Both the position numbers and the translations under genes were made by a program. The notes below the pieces were generated by a model, which did no database searches, was not told where the DNA came from, and saw only the letters and a list, made by a program, of their open reading frames with translations. Below, in pieces: positions 1-6,145 of a stretch of DNA of 6,585 nt. This DNA comes from an uncultured Eubacterium sp. (GTDB taxonomy: Bacteria; Bacillota; Clostridia; Lachnospirales; Lachnospiraceae). Within the stretch, counting starts at the first letter, position 1. Each line of letters opens with the position of its first letter. The stretch is taken from contig CAJOOU010000253.1 of the NCBI GenBank assembly GCA_905236735.1, forward strand, positions 1-6,585, read 5' to 3'.

Positions 1-171
1 ATTGTCCAGAACATATCTCATCTTGACATAGTTTTTGTTGGGCTCTACCCCGTTATTTCTGATGTTATCCCAGTGGAACACATTGTAGGGGTCAAGCAGG
101 TAAGGAAAGGCCACGCAAAACACTATACACCCAAATGCATATATAATTGTCTTCTTCAAAAACTTTTTCAT
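1..171 (-). CDS. Membrane-anchored protein downstream of MBOAT (N-terminal part only), probable acylation partner
   Basis: The reading frame is open from an ATG at 171 to the window edge, giving 57 codons; the rest lies outside. The N terminus has a basic start (MKKFLKK) and one hydrophobic segment at about residues 8-26 (TIIYAFGCIVFCVAFPYLL), fitting an uncleaved anchor or signal peptide. It is followed by DPYNVFHWDNIRNNGVEPNKNYVKM. From memory, similar 'DPYNVF...RDNGVEPNKNY' N termini occur on clostridial proteins encoded next to MBOAT genes, some with a later FGSSR-type SGNH-like motif, but that part is not visible here. In AlgI/AlgJ and PatA/PatB type pairs the MBOAT moves an acyl group across the membrane and a neighbouring SGNH-like protein transfers it to the polymer; this role is inferred from position. 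An in-frame ATG two codons upstream (177) is an alternative start, but GGGA at 179-182 is only one base from it and seven bases from the ATG at 171. Confidence 0.72.
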   Translation of the reverse strand, partial: MKKFLKKTIIYAFGCIVFCVAFPYLLDPYNVFHWDNIRNNGVEPNKNYVKMRYVLDN

Positions 172-178
172 AACCATG

Positions 179-182
179 TCCC
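179..182 (-). promoter_or_regulatory. Weak ribosome binding site deciding the start of the 3'-most gene
   Basis: On the minus strand the sequence GCGGGAC follows the MBOAT stop codon. GGGA lies seven bases before the ATG at 171 and one base before the ATG at 177, so it favours 171. It is a poor match to AGGAGG, and translation may instead depend on coupling to the MBOAT gene, which stops only a few bases upstream. Confidence 0.4.
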
Positions 183-183
183 G

Positions 184-1569
184 CTAAAACTGAAAGTATA
201 CAAATTCTGTCTCTCCTTCTGCCATAAGCAAAACTATAGCAAGAAGCATCGCTATATACACCGCGTGGCGGTGCCATTTCCCCATGGATGATATTTTCAT
301 TATAGGGTCTGTTTTAAGCGCTGCCCTGTCATATACATAAAGCACTACCGTGGCAACTGCCGCCCCCAAAAGTCCGGCAGAAAAAGCTCCGGTGTTATTC
401 GCAAAATAAGATGACAAGTCCGCAGGGCCCGTTACAGCATTTACAAGGACATATCCCGCGTCTTTAAAACTTTCTGCCCTGAAAAACACCCACGCAACGC
501 AGGCAAACAAAAACACTCCCATCCGTTTAATAAAGCCGGGAAGCCTGATTTTTATGTGCCTTTCCGCTATCCGGGCGACTCCGTGCAGTCCTCCCCAGAA
601 AATAAATGTCCAGCTTGCACCGTGCCACAATCCGCTTAAAAGAAAGGTGATTATAAGGTTTACATCCCTTTTGACCTCCCCCTTTTTGTTACCTCCAAGC
701 GGTATATAAACATAGTCCTTAAACCAGCTCGAGAGAGAAATATGCCACCTGGACCAAAACTCCTTTATGCTCTCCGAAAAATACGGACTTTTGAAATTGG
801 TCATAAGGTCTATTCCCAAAAGTTTTGCAGAGCCTATCGCAATATCCGAATATCCCGAAAAGTCACAGTATATCTGAAGTGAAAACATAAATATCGCACA
901 CAAAAGCTCAAATCCGCTGCTACCCGCCAAATCCGAATATACCGCATCCACAAATACTGCAAAATTGTCGGCTATAACGAGCTTTTTAAAAAACCCCCAG
1001 GTCATAAGTTTAAGCCCATATGTTGCTTTTTCGTACGAGAATACTCTCTCCTGCTTTATCTGTGGCAAAAGCCCCGTGGTTCTTTCTATGGGGCCTGCAA
1101 CAAGCTGCGGAAAAAAAGAGATGAATGCCGCATATATTCCAAAATGATATTCCGCCCTTGCCTGCCCTTTGTATACATCTATAATATAGCTCAATGTCTG
1201 AAAGGTATAAAAAGATATTCCCACCGGTAAAAGCAGTTTCAGTGTCACAGCCTCCCTTCCCGTCAGCTGCGAAATGCTCTCTGATACAAAATCGAAATAT
1301 TTAAACACAAACAGCGGCATAAGGCACATTATCACCGATAAAGCCAAAACCGCTTTTTTAATCTCAGGTTTCCTTTCAATAATAATAGCCGCAAAATACG
1401 AAACCATTGTCGCAAATATAATAAGCCCGAGATATTTTGCATTCCAGCTCATATAAAAATACCAGCTGAATAAAAGTAGTATGCTCCACCTGTATTTATG
1501 CGGCAGTGCCCAGTGAATCACAAATACAACCGGCAAAAACACCGCATATGAAATCGAATTAAAAAGCAT
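184..1569 (-). CDS. MBOAT-family membrane O-acyltransferase (AlgI/DltB class)
   Basis: This 461-residue polytopic membrane protein has the full layout of the AlgI-type MBOAT family. Visible motifs are LLPVGISFYTFQTLSYIIDVY at about 113-133, FFPQLVAGPIER at 152-163, a CDFSGYSDIAIGSAKLLGI block at about 235-253, FWSRWHISLSSWFKDYVYIP at 271-290 followed by LGG, and SGLWHGASW at 312-320. His316 in the last motif is the expected catalytic histidine and His276 is the other conserved one. The length is usual for the family and the protein looks intact. Members transfer acyl groups, commonly acetyl, across the membrane for esterification of extracellular polysaccharides (alginate, peptidoglycan, capsules) or D-alanine to teichoic acids. 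No dltA, dltC or dltD is visible, and the neighbouring polysaccharide kinase makes exopolysaccharide acylation the better guess. GGGGGAG upstream of the ATG is a good ribosome binding site; the kinase gene stops 17 bases before the start. The substrate cannot be read from the sequence. Confidence 0.95.
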   Translation of the reverse strand: MLFNSISYAVFLPVVFVIHWALPHKYRWSILLLFSWYFYMSWNAKYLGLIIFATMVSYFAAIIIERKPEIKKAVLALSVIMCLMPLFVFKYFDFVSESISQLTGREAVTLKLLLPVGISFYTFQTLSYIIDVYKGQARAEYHFGIYAAFISFFPQLVAGPIERTTGLLPQIKQERVFSYEKATYGLKLMTWGFFKKLVIADNFAVFVDAVYSDLAGSSGFELLCAIFMFSLQIYCDFSGYSDIAIGSAKLLGIDLMTNFKSPYFSESIKEFWSRWHISLSSWFKDYVYIPLGGNKKGEVKRDVNLIITFLLSGLWHGASWTFIFWGGLHGVARIAERHIKIRLPGFIKRMGVFLFACVAWVFFRAESFKDAGYVLVNAVTGPADLSSYFANNTGAFSAGLLGAAVATVVLYVYDRAALKTDPIMKISSMGKWHRHAVYIAMLLAIVLLMAEGETEFVYFQF

Positions 1570-1586
1570 CCCTCTCCCCCAAATGA

Positions 1587-2972
1587 CTATCTGTAATACG
1601 GTTCGTATTTCTCCGCATAATTATATATATGATAACGGCTGCCTATGCCCGACTGTTTCGGGTCTACATTTCTGAGGAAAAATCCTATAATATGGGCATT
1701 AAGCTGCTCAAGGCGCCGCACCGTATTTTCTATCTGTCCGATACGCGAAAATCCCGCCCTTGAAACAAGTATATATCCATCTACCGTCTCCGATAAAACG
1801 GCGGCATCTATAACATATTCAAGAGGCGGTGTATCAATTATTATAAAATCAAAATGCTCTCTCAGCCTTGCAAACATATCCTTAACCCTCGGTGTCGACA
1901 AAAGCTCCGACGGATATGAATAAGATGTGCTTGTAGCAAGCACATTAAGAGGCATATCCTCAAACCTTACCACATCAAAATACTCCGCCCTCTCATAAAT
2001 ATAATCTATGAAAGACGGATTGTCCTTTATATGAAGATAATTTCTTACCTGTGGTTTTCTAAGGTCCATATCTATGAGCAGAACATTGCAATTATTCTGG
2101 GCAAGCGACATGGCGATGTTTATGGCAGAGAGAGTCTTTCCCTCTTCGGGCTTTGAACTCGTTACCACAAACACTTCGCATTTGCCCGGGCGTTTTTCCT
2201 TCATAAGGTTTACCCTTGCCGCCCTGTATGCCTCCGATATGACAAAGGGCATATTTGACGATATTATAAGCTCGTCTATATTGGTCTCGCGGTTTTTCTC
2301 TCCGGTAAAATCATAGGGTATTATACCCACAATCGGTATGTCAAACCTCTCCATAAGGTCCGTTTCATCCCATATCCTGGTGTCCAGAATAAAGAGAGCC
2401 AAAAGAAAAGCCACAGCTATCATAAGTCCTCCGACACCGCCGTAAATGGTGTATTTTAAAATGGGGCGGCTTGTTGGATGAGCGATTGTACCCGAATCAA
2501 GGATTTCAACCGAACCGGCCTTTACCACCTTCGTGATAAAGGCCGGAGCCAAATCCTGCAGACTTTGCGATATATCGAGAGCCTCATCCGCACTTTCCCT
2601 CGTTACCGTGACCTTCAAAAGTTCTGTTGAATTAACAGGAGAGGTTGTAATGGAACTCTTAAGCTGACCTGTCGTCAAAGAATACTGAGGCAGGTCATCT
2701 ACCACATCCTCCATAAGCGAATCGCTTGTAAGGATAGCGCTATAAGTATTAAGAAGGCTCTGAGAGGCATTAAGGTCTCCTATTGAAATGCTCTCAGAGT
2801 CTGTTCTTCCGGTATTGTTATATACATACATAGAGAAAGACACATTAAAGCTTGGTTCAATGAAATAAAATGTTCCGCCGAGACCTACTACGGCCCCAAG
2901 CAGCACTACGATTATTATTCCCCAGATTCTTTGCAAAATAAATGTCAAAAAATCCTGCATTGAAAATACCAT
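1587..2972 (-). CDS. Fused Wzz-domain / BY-type tyrosine kinase for exopolysaccharide synthesis (CpsC-CpsD fusion, Wzc-like)
   Basis: This 461-residue protein joins a chain-length regulator and a bacterial tyrosine kinase. The first transmembrane helix is at about residues 16-38, an extracellular Wzz-type domain follows, and a second helix at about 174-197 comes after a Pro-containing stretch (AHPTSRP, 165-171). The cytoplasmic kinase carries the EX2RX2R oligomerisation motif (Glu247, Arg250, Arg253), Walker A SSKPEEGKT (272-280, Lys279), Walker A' LLIDMDLRKP (298-307, Asp301 and Asp303) and Walker B FIIIDTPP (376-383, Asp380). The C terminus is a tyrosine cluster (Tyr447, 450, 452, 456, 459, 460), the expected autophosphorylation tail. 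Such kinases control polymerisation and export of capsule or exopolysaccharide by cycles of phosphorylation. Firmicutes often split adaptor and kinase into two genes (CpsC/CpsD); here they are one chain, shorter than proteobacterial Wzc. The start at 2972 has AGGAGG ten bases upstream; Met5 is a less likely alternative. No cognate phosphatase is in view. Confidence 0.95.
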   Translation of the reverse strand: MVFSMQDFLTFILQRIWGIIIVVLLGAVVGLGGTFYFIEPSFNVSFSMYVYNNTGRTDSESISIGDLNASQSLLNTYSAILTSDSLMEDVVDDLPQYSLTTGQLKSSITTSPVNSTELLKVTVTRESADEALDISQSLQDLAPAFITKVVKAGSVEILDSGTIAHPTSRPILKYTIYGGVGGLMIAVAFLLALFILDTRIWDETDLMERFDIPIVGIIPYDFTGEKNRETNIDELIISSNMPFVISEAYRAARVNLMKEKRPGKCEVFVVTSSKPEEGKTLSAINIAMSLAQNNCNVLLIDMDLRKPQVRNYLHIKDNPSFIDYIYERAEYFDVVRFEDMPLNVLATSTSYSYPSELLSTPRVKDMFARLREHFDFIIIDTPPLEYVIDAAVLSETVDGYILVSRAGFSRIGQIENTVRRLEQLNAHIIGFFLRNVDPKQSGIGSRYHIYNYAEKYEPYYR

Positions 2973-2982
2973 AATGCGTCTT

Positions 2983-2988
2983 CCTCCT
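2983..2988 (-). promoter_or_regulatory. Ribosome binding site of the tyrosine kinase gene
   Basis: The minus strand reads AAAGGAGGAAGACGCATTATG. AGGAGG is a full match and sits ten bases before the chosen ATG (2972), slightly long but acceptable. The next in-frame ATG (codon 5) would be 22 bases away, so the first ATG is preferred. Confidence 0.75.
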
Positions 2989-3024
2989 TTCGTAAGTATT
3001 TAGTTTTAAACGATGCGACTGTCT

Positions 3025-3927
3025 TTACTTTACCGTCACCTTTGTCTTAACTGTCTTGGTTGTTCCATCAGTAAAGGTCACCTTGATTTTAATATAAGCC
3101 TTTCCCTTTTTCAGAGCTTTTATCTTGCCCTTGGAATTTACCCTTACCACCGTCTTTTTCGTAGATGAATATTTAACAGATTTTACGACTGATGAGTCGT
3201 ATCCGCTCTTAAGCTTTATCTTCGCAGTCTTACCCTTCTTTATGCTGACAGATGCCTTTGCCGCTTTTATAAGGGCTTTAGCCTCGCTTGAAACGGTTGT
3301 CGCCTCACTGCTTTCATCCGATGATGTATCGTCTGCCGTACCCGTAGCAGTACCATCCGATGTCGTATCCGAACTAACCTCAGACGAATCGGTGCTTTTA
3401 CCGGACGACTCCGAGCTCTCATCCAATGAATCCGAACCCGAATCAGAGCTGCCTGTGCTCTCATCCGATGCATCAGCAGTCTTATCCGAAGCACCTGAAT
3501 CGCTCGATGACGAGCTGCTTGAACTTGAAGCGGCAGAGCCCGAGCCCTTTGTGCACCTCAGGCTGAAAGTCGATTTCAATGAGCTGTCAAGCACGATCAC
3601 ATCATACCAGCTGTCGGTAAGCATTGTAAGCCCTGTTTTTTTGACGGATATATCTCCATTCGAGGCAACCATATAGTCCCCGGAAAAAAGTTCCAGCTCT
3701 TCCCCTGAGTCCTTCGTCAATACCACAACATAAACACTGCTTGCTCCGCTTGAGGTCTTAATTGTTAAACCAAAGACTCCGTCCGCAACCGTATAACTTT
3801 TAATCGTATGCGCAGAAGAAAGTTCTACATTTTTTATGTCGCTTGCCGCCGATACATCAAATCCGATTGATGCAACGACTATCGCAAAAGCCGCGATAAA
3901 AGCGAACGCTTTTTTTAATCTTTTCAT
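3025..3927 (-). CDS. Secreted protein with acidic Ser/Asp-rich linker and basic C-terminal Big2-like domain
   Basis: The 300-residue product starts with a classical signal peptide: MKRLKK, a hydrophobic core at about 7-22 and a likely cleavage site after VSA or VSAA (residues 25-28). Residues 29-127 form an unrecognised, probably beta-rich domain. Residues 129-214 are low complexity, with a run of nine serines (134-142) and 19 Asp/Glu against two Lys. Residues 215-300 resemble a bacterial Ig-like group 2 (Big2) domain: VKYSSTKKTVVRVNSKGKIKALKKGKAYIKIKVTF matches the usual 'ss...vatVnskGkItalkkGtatIkv' pattern. This domain has 25 Lys and one Arg against three acidic residues. No LPXTG motif or C-terminal anchor is seen, so it is secreted or held by charge or through the polymer. 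Big2 domains are common in clostridial surface proteins. The place just upstream of the kinase suggests a link to the exported polysaccharide, but this is inferred. GGGAGG (3938-3943) precedes the ATG. Confidence 0.85.
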   Translation of the reverse strand: MKRLKKAFAFIAAFAIVVASIGFDVSAASDIKNVELSSAHTIKSYTVADGVFGLTIKTSSGASSVYVVVLTKDSGEELELFSGDYMVASNGDISVKKTGLTMLTDSWYDVIVLDSSLKSTFSLRCTKGSGSAASSSSSSSSSDSGASDKTADASDESTGSSDSGSDSLDESSESSGKSTDSSEVSSDTTSDGTATGTADDTSSDESSEATTVSSEAKALIKAAKASVSIKKGKTAKIKLKSGYDSSVVKSVKYSSTKKTVVRVNSKGKIKALKKGKAYIKIKVTFTDGTTKTVKTKVTVK

Positions 3928-3951
3928 AAGCTCCGGCCTCCCGCAAATATC

Positions 3952-5028
3952 TTAGAGAGCTTTAAGATATGCATCGGCAACTATAATATAATTCTTTGAT
4001 GAGCCCGATGATGAATCAAGGGCATCATCTTCTATATAGTATCCGTTTGCTATATTAAATACCACGAGATATGTTTCTCCGTTTACATTCACCGTCATAC
4101 TCTCCGGAAGAAGAGGAAGAAGTTCTACTCCGTCGCCCTCTTTTTCTATCTGGTTCATGCAGCTGTCCATTACTGCCACCCAGTCCGTAACAACAGCATC
4201 ATGATCATAATCGTATACCGAATGGTCATCTGTCTCTATCCAGTCCTTTACCTCAGTAATCGTGCAGTTTTTGTTGTCAAATTCATAGTATTCCGATGAA
4301 GATGCAAGTGCTTTCTTTCTGGTTTTGTACTCGCTCTTTGAAAGCACCTCAACTATATTTGAATACTGAAGCGAAATATTTGCGCTCGCATCTGCGCTTT
4401 CCATAAACGAAAAGCTGAGATTGAGGTCATAGGTCTGTCCATAGAAATAATCACTTACTCCTGCCGTATCCTGCGGAGCCGTGTTGTCCGTAAACTGCAT
4501 TACCACTTCCAGATCCCCTAGTCTGTTTGCATAGTCCGCTTCCTCGGCGTTTTTCTGTTCTTCGGTTACCTGGGATGCGTCTCCTGATGCCGAACCCTTA
4601 CCGAACATGCCCGTCATCTTTGCAAAAAATACCGCGAGGCATACAACGATAAGCGCAATAAGTATAATTATTACAACAATGTTTCCCTTGCCGCTGCCTC
4701 CATCATCGTCATCAAGCGATGTATCATCGTATTTTTTCGGAGAATTATCCGCGCCCTTTACCGGCTCACCCTTAGGCGCGTCCCCCTTCCTGCTTGTGAC
4801 CTTTTCCCAATCTGCATCATCAGATGCATTTTTCATAAGTTCGTCATCCTTGTTGTACTCAACCATACTTTGGTCCTCCTTTTTCATGACTGCTGTCTCC
4901 TCGGCCGCACTTGTTTCCGGCTCCTTTATGTTTGCTATCTCTTTGATTTCTATATTTTCATCCCGCATGCCGCCGCGCCTTTTCAGACTCTTTGTGGCTC
5001 TGCCCCTGTCCTGCGAATTTATCTCCAT
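3952..5028 (-). CDS. Single-pass membrane protein of unknown function
   Basis: I do not recognise a family for this 358-residue protein. Residues 1-115 are hydrophilic and look disordered: a basic patch (7-19, RGRATKSLKRRGG), then Glu/Asp/Lys-rich sequence ending in the acidic run DDTSLDDDD (101-109) and a glycine-rich GGSGKG. One strong transmembrane helix lies at about 116-136 (NIVVIIILIALIVVCLAVFFA). A folded-looking domain follows to the C terminus (about 165-358) with many Asp, Tyr and Ser residues and two cysteines (256 and 290) that could pair if exported. The simplest model is a cytoplasmic N terminus with an extracellular C-terminal domain, although charges next to the helix (acidic before, Lys137 and Lys144 after) do not clearly support it. 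AAGGAG (5035-5040) is six bases before the ATG. It starts 30 bases after the upstream gene and ends 24 bases before the next, fitting one operon with the exopolysaccharide genes. Confidence 0.88.
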   Translation of the reverse strand: MEINSQDRGRATKSLKRRGGMRDENIEIKEIANIKEPETSAAEETAVMKKEDQSMVEYNKDDELMKNASDDADWEKVTSRKGDAPKGEPVKGADNSPKKYDDTSLDDDDGGSGKGNIVVIIILIALIVVCLAVFFAKMTGMFGKGSASGDASQVTEEQKNAEEADYANRLGDLEVVMQFTDNTAPQDTAGVSDYFYGQTYDLNLSFSFMESADASANISLQYSNIVEVLSKSEYKTRKKALASSSEYYEFDNKNCTITEVKDWIETDDHSVYDYDHDAVVTDWVAVMDSCMNQIEKEGDGVELLPLLPESMTVNVNGETYLVVFNIANGYYIEDDALDSSSGSSKNYIIVADAYLKAL

Positions 5029-5058
5029 AATCTCTCCTTCATACCGTTTACAGTCTTT

Positions 5059-5973
5059 TTACAGAAGTATTCCGGCAATAAATCCGGAAGCCACACTGCC
5101 TATACTGCCAAAGGTGGTAAGTATGCTGAAAATACCGGTGCCTGCTGCAACTATTCCCAGCAGCAGACTTGCCACTACCAGCCATCTGTTGGTCATCACT
5201 TCTTTCTTCAGTCTGCGCACAGCATCATTTGCTCTTGCCGCAACTCCCTGTTCTATATCAGAATTGAGTCCCGAAAGGATGTTGTCCACCTCGTGGGTGT
5301 ACTGCCTGAGCTGCTCACTTATATTGTCATTTTGCTTTTTTGACTCATCTGCAAGTGTGGACTGTATGTGGTAGTAAACAGAAAGAAGTTCTTTATGTGT
5401 ATTTTCATTTATGGATTCGGGAATTTCTTCTTTTATCCTTTCAACAACCTTTTCCGCTATTGCCTTATAATCCTCCTCGCTAAAAGTCACCTTCTGCTCA
5501 GCTGCTATTACCTGTGGAGCGGGTGCGGGCTGCTGAATGGGCCAGGCGCTCTGAGGAGTCTGATATGTTGGCTGCGTATATGCAGGAGCCTCATAAGGAG
5601 TCTGCTGCACGGCCGGGATTGCGTAGCCGGACTGCGCACCGTTTGGATATGTGCTCTGCTGCGTGCCGGGATAGGGCTGCTGCCCTCCGGGCAGATTATT
5701 GGGCATAGTGCCCTGTATAATATTGCTCTGAGGCTGATACGAACCTATAGATTCAGAATTAATATATGAGATGTTCGCATGCGAAGCCGCTCCCTGCGCC
5801 ACAGCGCCTGCCGGGTTCTGATTTACTATATTTTGAAAATCGTCCAGTTCTGAAAGAATCTCGGAAAGTGCCTTGAGCTGCTCCTCCCTCCTGCTATCCT
5901 GATTTGATTTGTTTTGTGGTCTCTGTAAAATTTCAGCCAACTTTATTTCCTCCCCAATTTCATTGGTTTCCAT
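5059..5973 (-). CDS. Tail-anchored protein with Pro/Gln/Tyr-rich linker, first gene of the operon, function unknown
   Basis: No family is recognised for this product of up to 304 residues. Residues 8-52 look like an amphipathic, possibly coiled-coil helix (KLAEILQRPQ..., EEQLKALSEILSELDDF). Residues 70-155 are a low-complexity linker rich in Pro, Gln, Gly and Tyr, with tyrosines at 70, 79, 101, 109, 117, 127, 132 and 137. Residues 160-258 are helical and charged. A basic stretch (R253, R254, K256, K257, R263) leads into a transmembrane segment at about 264-285, then a hydrophobic glycine/serine-rich tail to the C terminus, possibly a second membrane pass. With no signal peptide, the bulk should be cytoplasmic. 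It heads the operon, so it may be a scaffold for the membrane complex or a kinase substrate; both are guesses. The start is uncertain: the ATG at 5973 has no Shine-Dalgarno sequence, while GGGGAGG sits eight bases before an in-frame TTG at 5940 (codon 12), giving a 293-residue alternative. Confidence 0.85.
   Translation of the reverse strand: METNEIGEEIKLAEILQRPQNKSNQDSRREEQLKALSEILSELDDFQNIVNQNPAGAVAQGAASHANISYINSESIGSYQPQSNIIQGTMPNNLPGGQQPYPGTQQSTYPNGAQSGYAIPAVQQTPYEAPAYTQPTYQTPQSAWPIQQPAPAPQVIAAEQKVTFSEEDYKAIAEKVVERIKEEIPESINENTHKELLSVYYHIQSTLADESKKQNDNISEQLRQYTHEVDNILSGLNSDIEQGVAARANDAVRRLKKEVMTNRWLVVASLLLGIVAAGTGIFSILTTFGSIGSVASGFIAGILL
5949..5955 (-). promoter_or_regulatory. Strong Shine-Dalgarno sequence for an internal TTG start (5940) of the first operon gene
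   Basis: The minus strand reads GGGGAGG, eight bases, then TTG in frame with the long reading frame. The upstream ATG at 5973 is preceded by AT-rich sequence (CACGCATTTAAATT) with no Shine-Dalgarno match. In an organism whose other starts here nearly all have purine-rich sites, this favours TTG at 5940. The match could also arise by chance from Gly-Glu-Glu codons. Confidence 0.5.
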
Positions 5974-5987
5974 AATTTAAATGCGTG

Positions 5988-6017
5988 TTGACATAATCGC
6001 ACAAAATGGTATATCAT
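5988..6017 (+). promoter_or_regulatory. Candidate plus-strand promoter facing the operon promoter
   Basis: TTGACA (5988-5993, perfect -35) is followed by an 18-base spacer and TATCAT (6012-6017, five of six to TATAAT). Transcription would begin near 6024 and read through the opposing minus-strand promoter towards the gene at 6146, with a leader of about 120 bases. The region is AT-rich and other weak plus-strand candidates exist, for example TTCAGA-N16-TATAAA at 6039-6066, so the true start is uncertain. Confidence 0.4.
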
Positions 6018-6026
6018 ATCAATGTA

Positions 6027-6055
6027 ATTATATGGCATTTCAGACAATTTAGCAA
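6027..6055 (-). promoter_or_regulatory. Sigma-A type promoter for the six-gene operon
   Basis: On the minus strand TTGCTA (6050-6055, four of six to TTGACA) is followed by a 17-base spacer and a perfect TATAAT (6027-6032). Transcription would begin near 6020, giving a leader of about 47 bases to the ATG at 5973 or about 80 to the TTG at 5940. No other minus-strand promoter or terminator is evident between the genes downstream, so this is likely the operon's main promoter. Confidence 0.65.
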
Positions 6056-6131
6056 CATTATATAAAGATTTTTATTTTACACGGCATTAATTTGAATTCC
6101 CTATAAAAAGTTCCATTATGTCTTTCTTCAG

Positions 6132-6139
6132 AAAGGAGG
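6132..6139 (+). promoter_or_regulatory. Strong ribosome binding site of the repeat-protein gene, within a small palindrome
   Basis: AAAGGAGG lies six bases before the ATG at 6146 and fixes this as the start. The site is part of AAAGGAGGTCCTTT (6132-6145), in which AAAGG and CCTTT can pair around the loop AGGT. The preceding bases (6121-6136) can form a competing small hairpin, CTTTC-TTCA-GAAAG. Confidence 0.8.
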
Positions 6140-6145
6140 TCCTTT

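Noticed and set aside
92..277. Minus-strand 61-codon frame overlapping the MBOAT end and the next gene
   Set aside because: It overlaps two better supported frames, has no family features, and only borrows sequence from both.
2973..3024. Possible terminator or internal promoter in the largest gap inside the operon
   Set aside because: The 52 bases hold only a strong ribosome binding site. No GC-rich hairpin with a T run and no convincing -35/-10 pair is visible, so read-through is more likely.
3267..3494. Minus-strand frame rich in Arg/Met/Leu inside the secreted protein gene
   Set aside because: It is a shifted frame of the Ser/Asp codons of the linker, giving an implausible Arg-rich product.
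3125..3676. Long plus-strand open frame (183 codons) opposite the secreted protein gene
   Set aside because: It is the mirror of the Ser/Asp-rich coding sequence, whose codon bias removes stops from the opposite strand. No ribosome binding site is evident, and the minus-strand gene has a signal peptide and a recognisable Big2-like domain.
4607..5374. Plus-strand open frame of 255 codons across the junction of the first two operon genes
   Set aside because: It spans two minus-strand genes and their intergenic gap. Its translation is a Ser/hydrophobic mixture with no motif, and both minus-strand genes have better starts and coherent domain layouts.
5368..5769. Plus-strand open frames opposite the Pro/Gln/Tyr-rich linker (also 5514-5708)
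   Set aside because: These are antisense to a biased low-complexity coding region and have no ribosome binding site or recognisable product.
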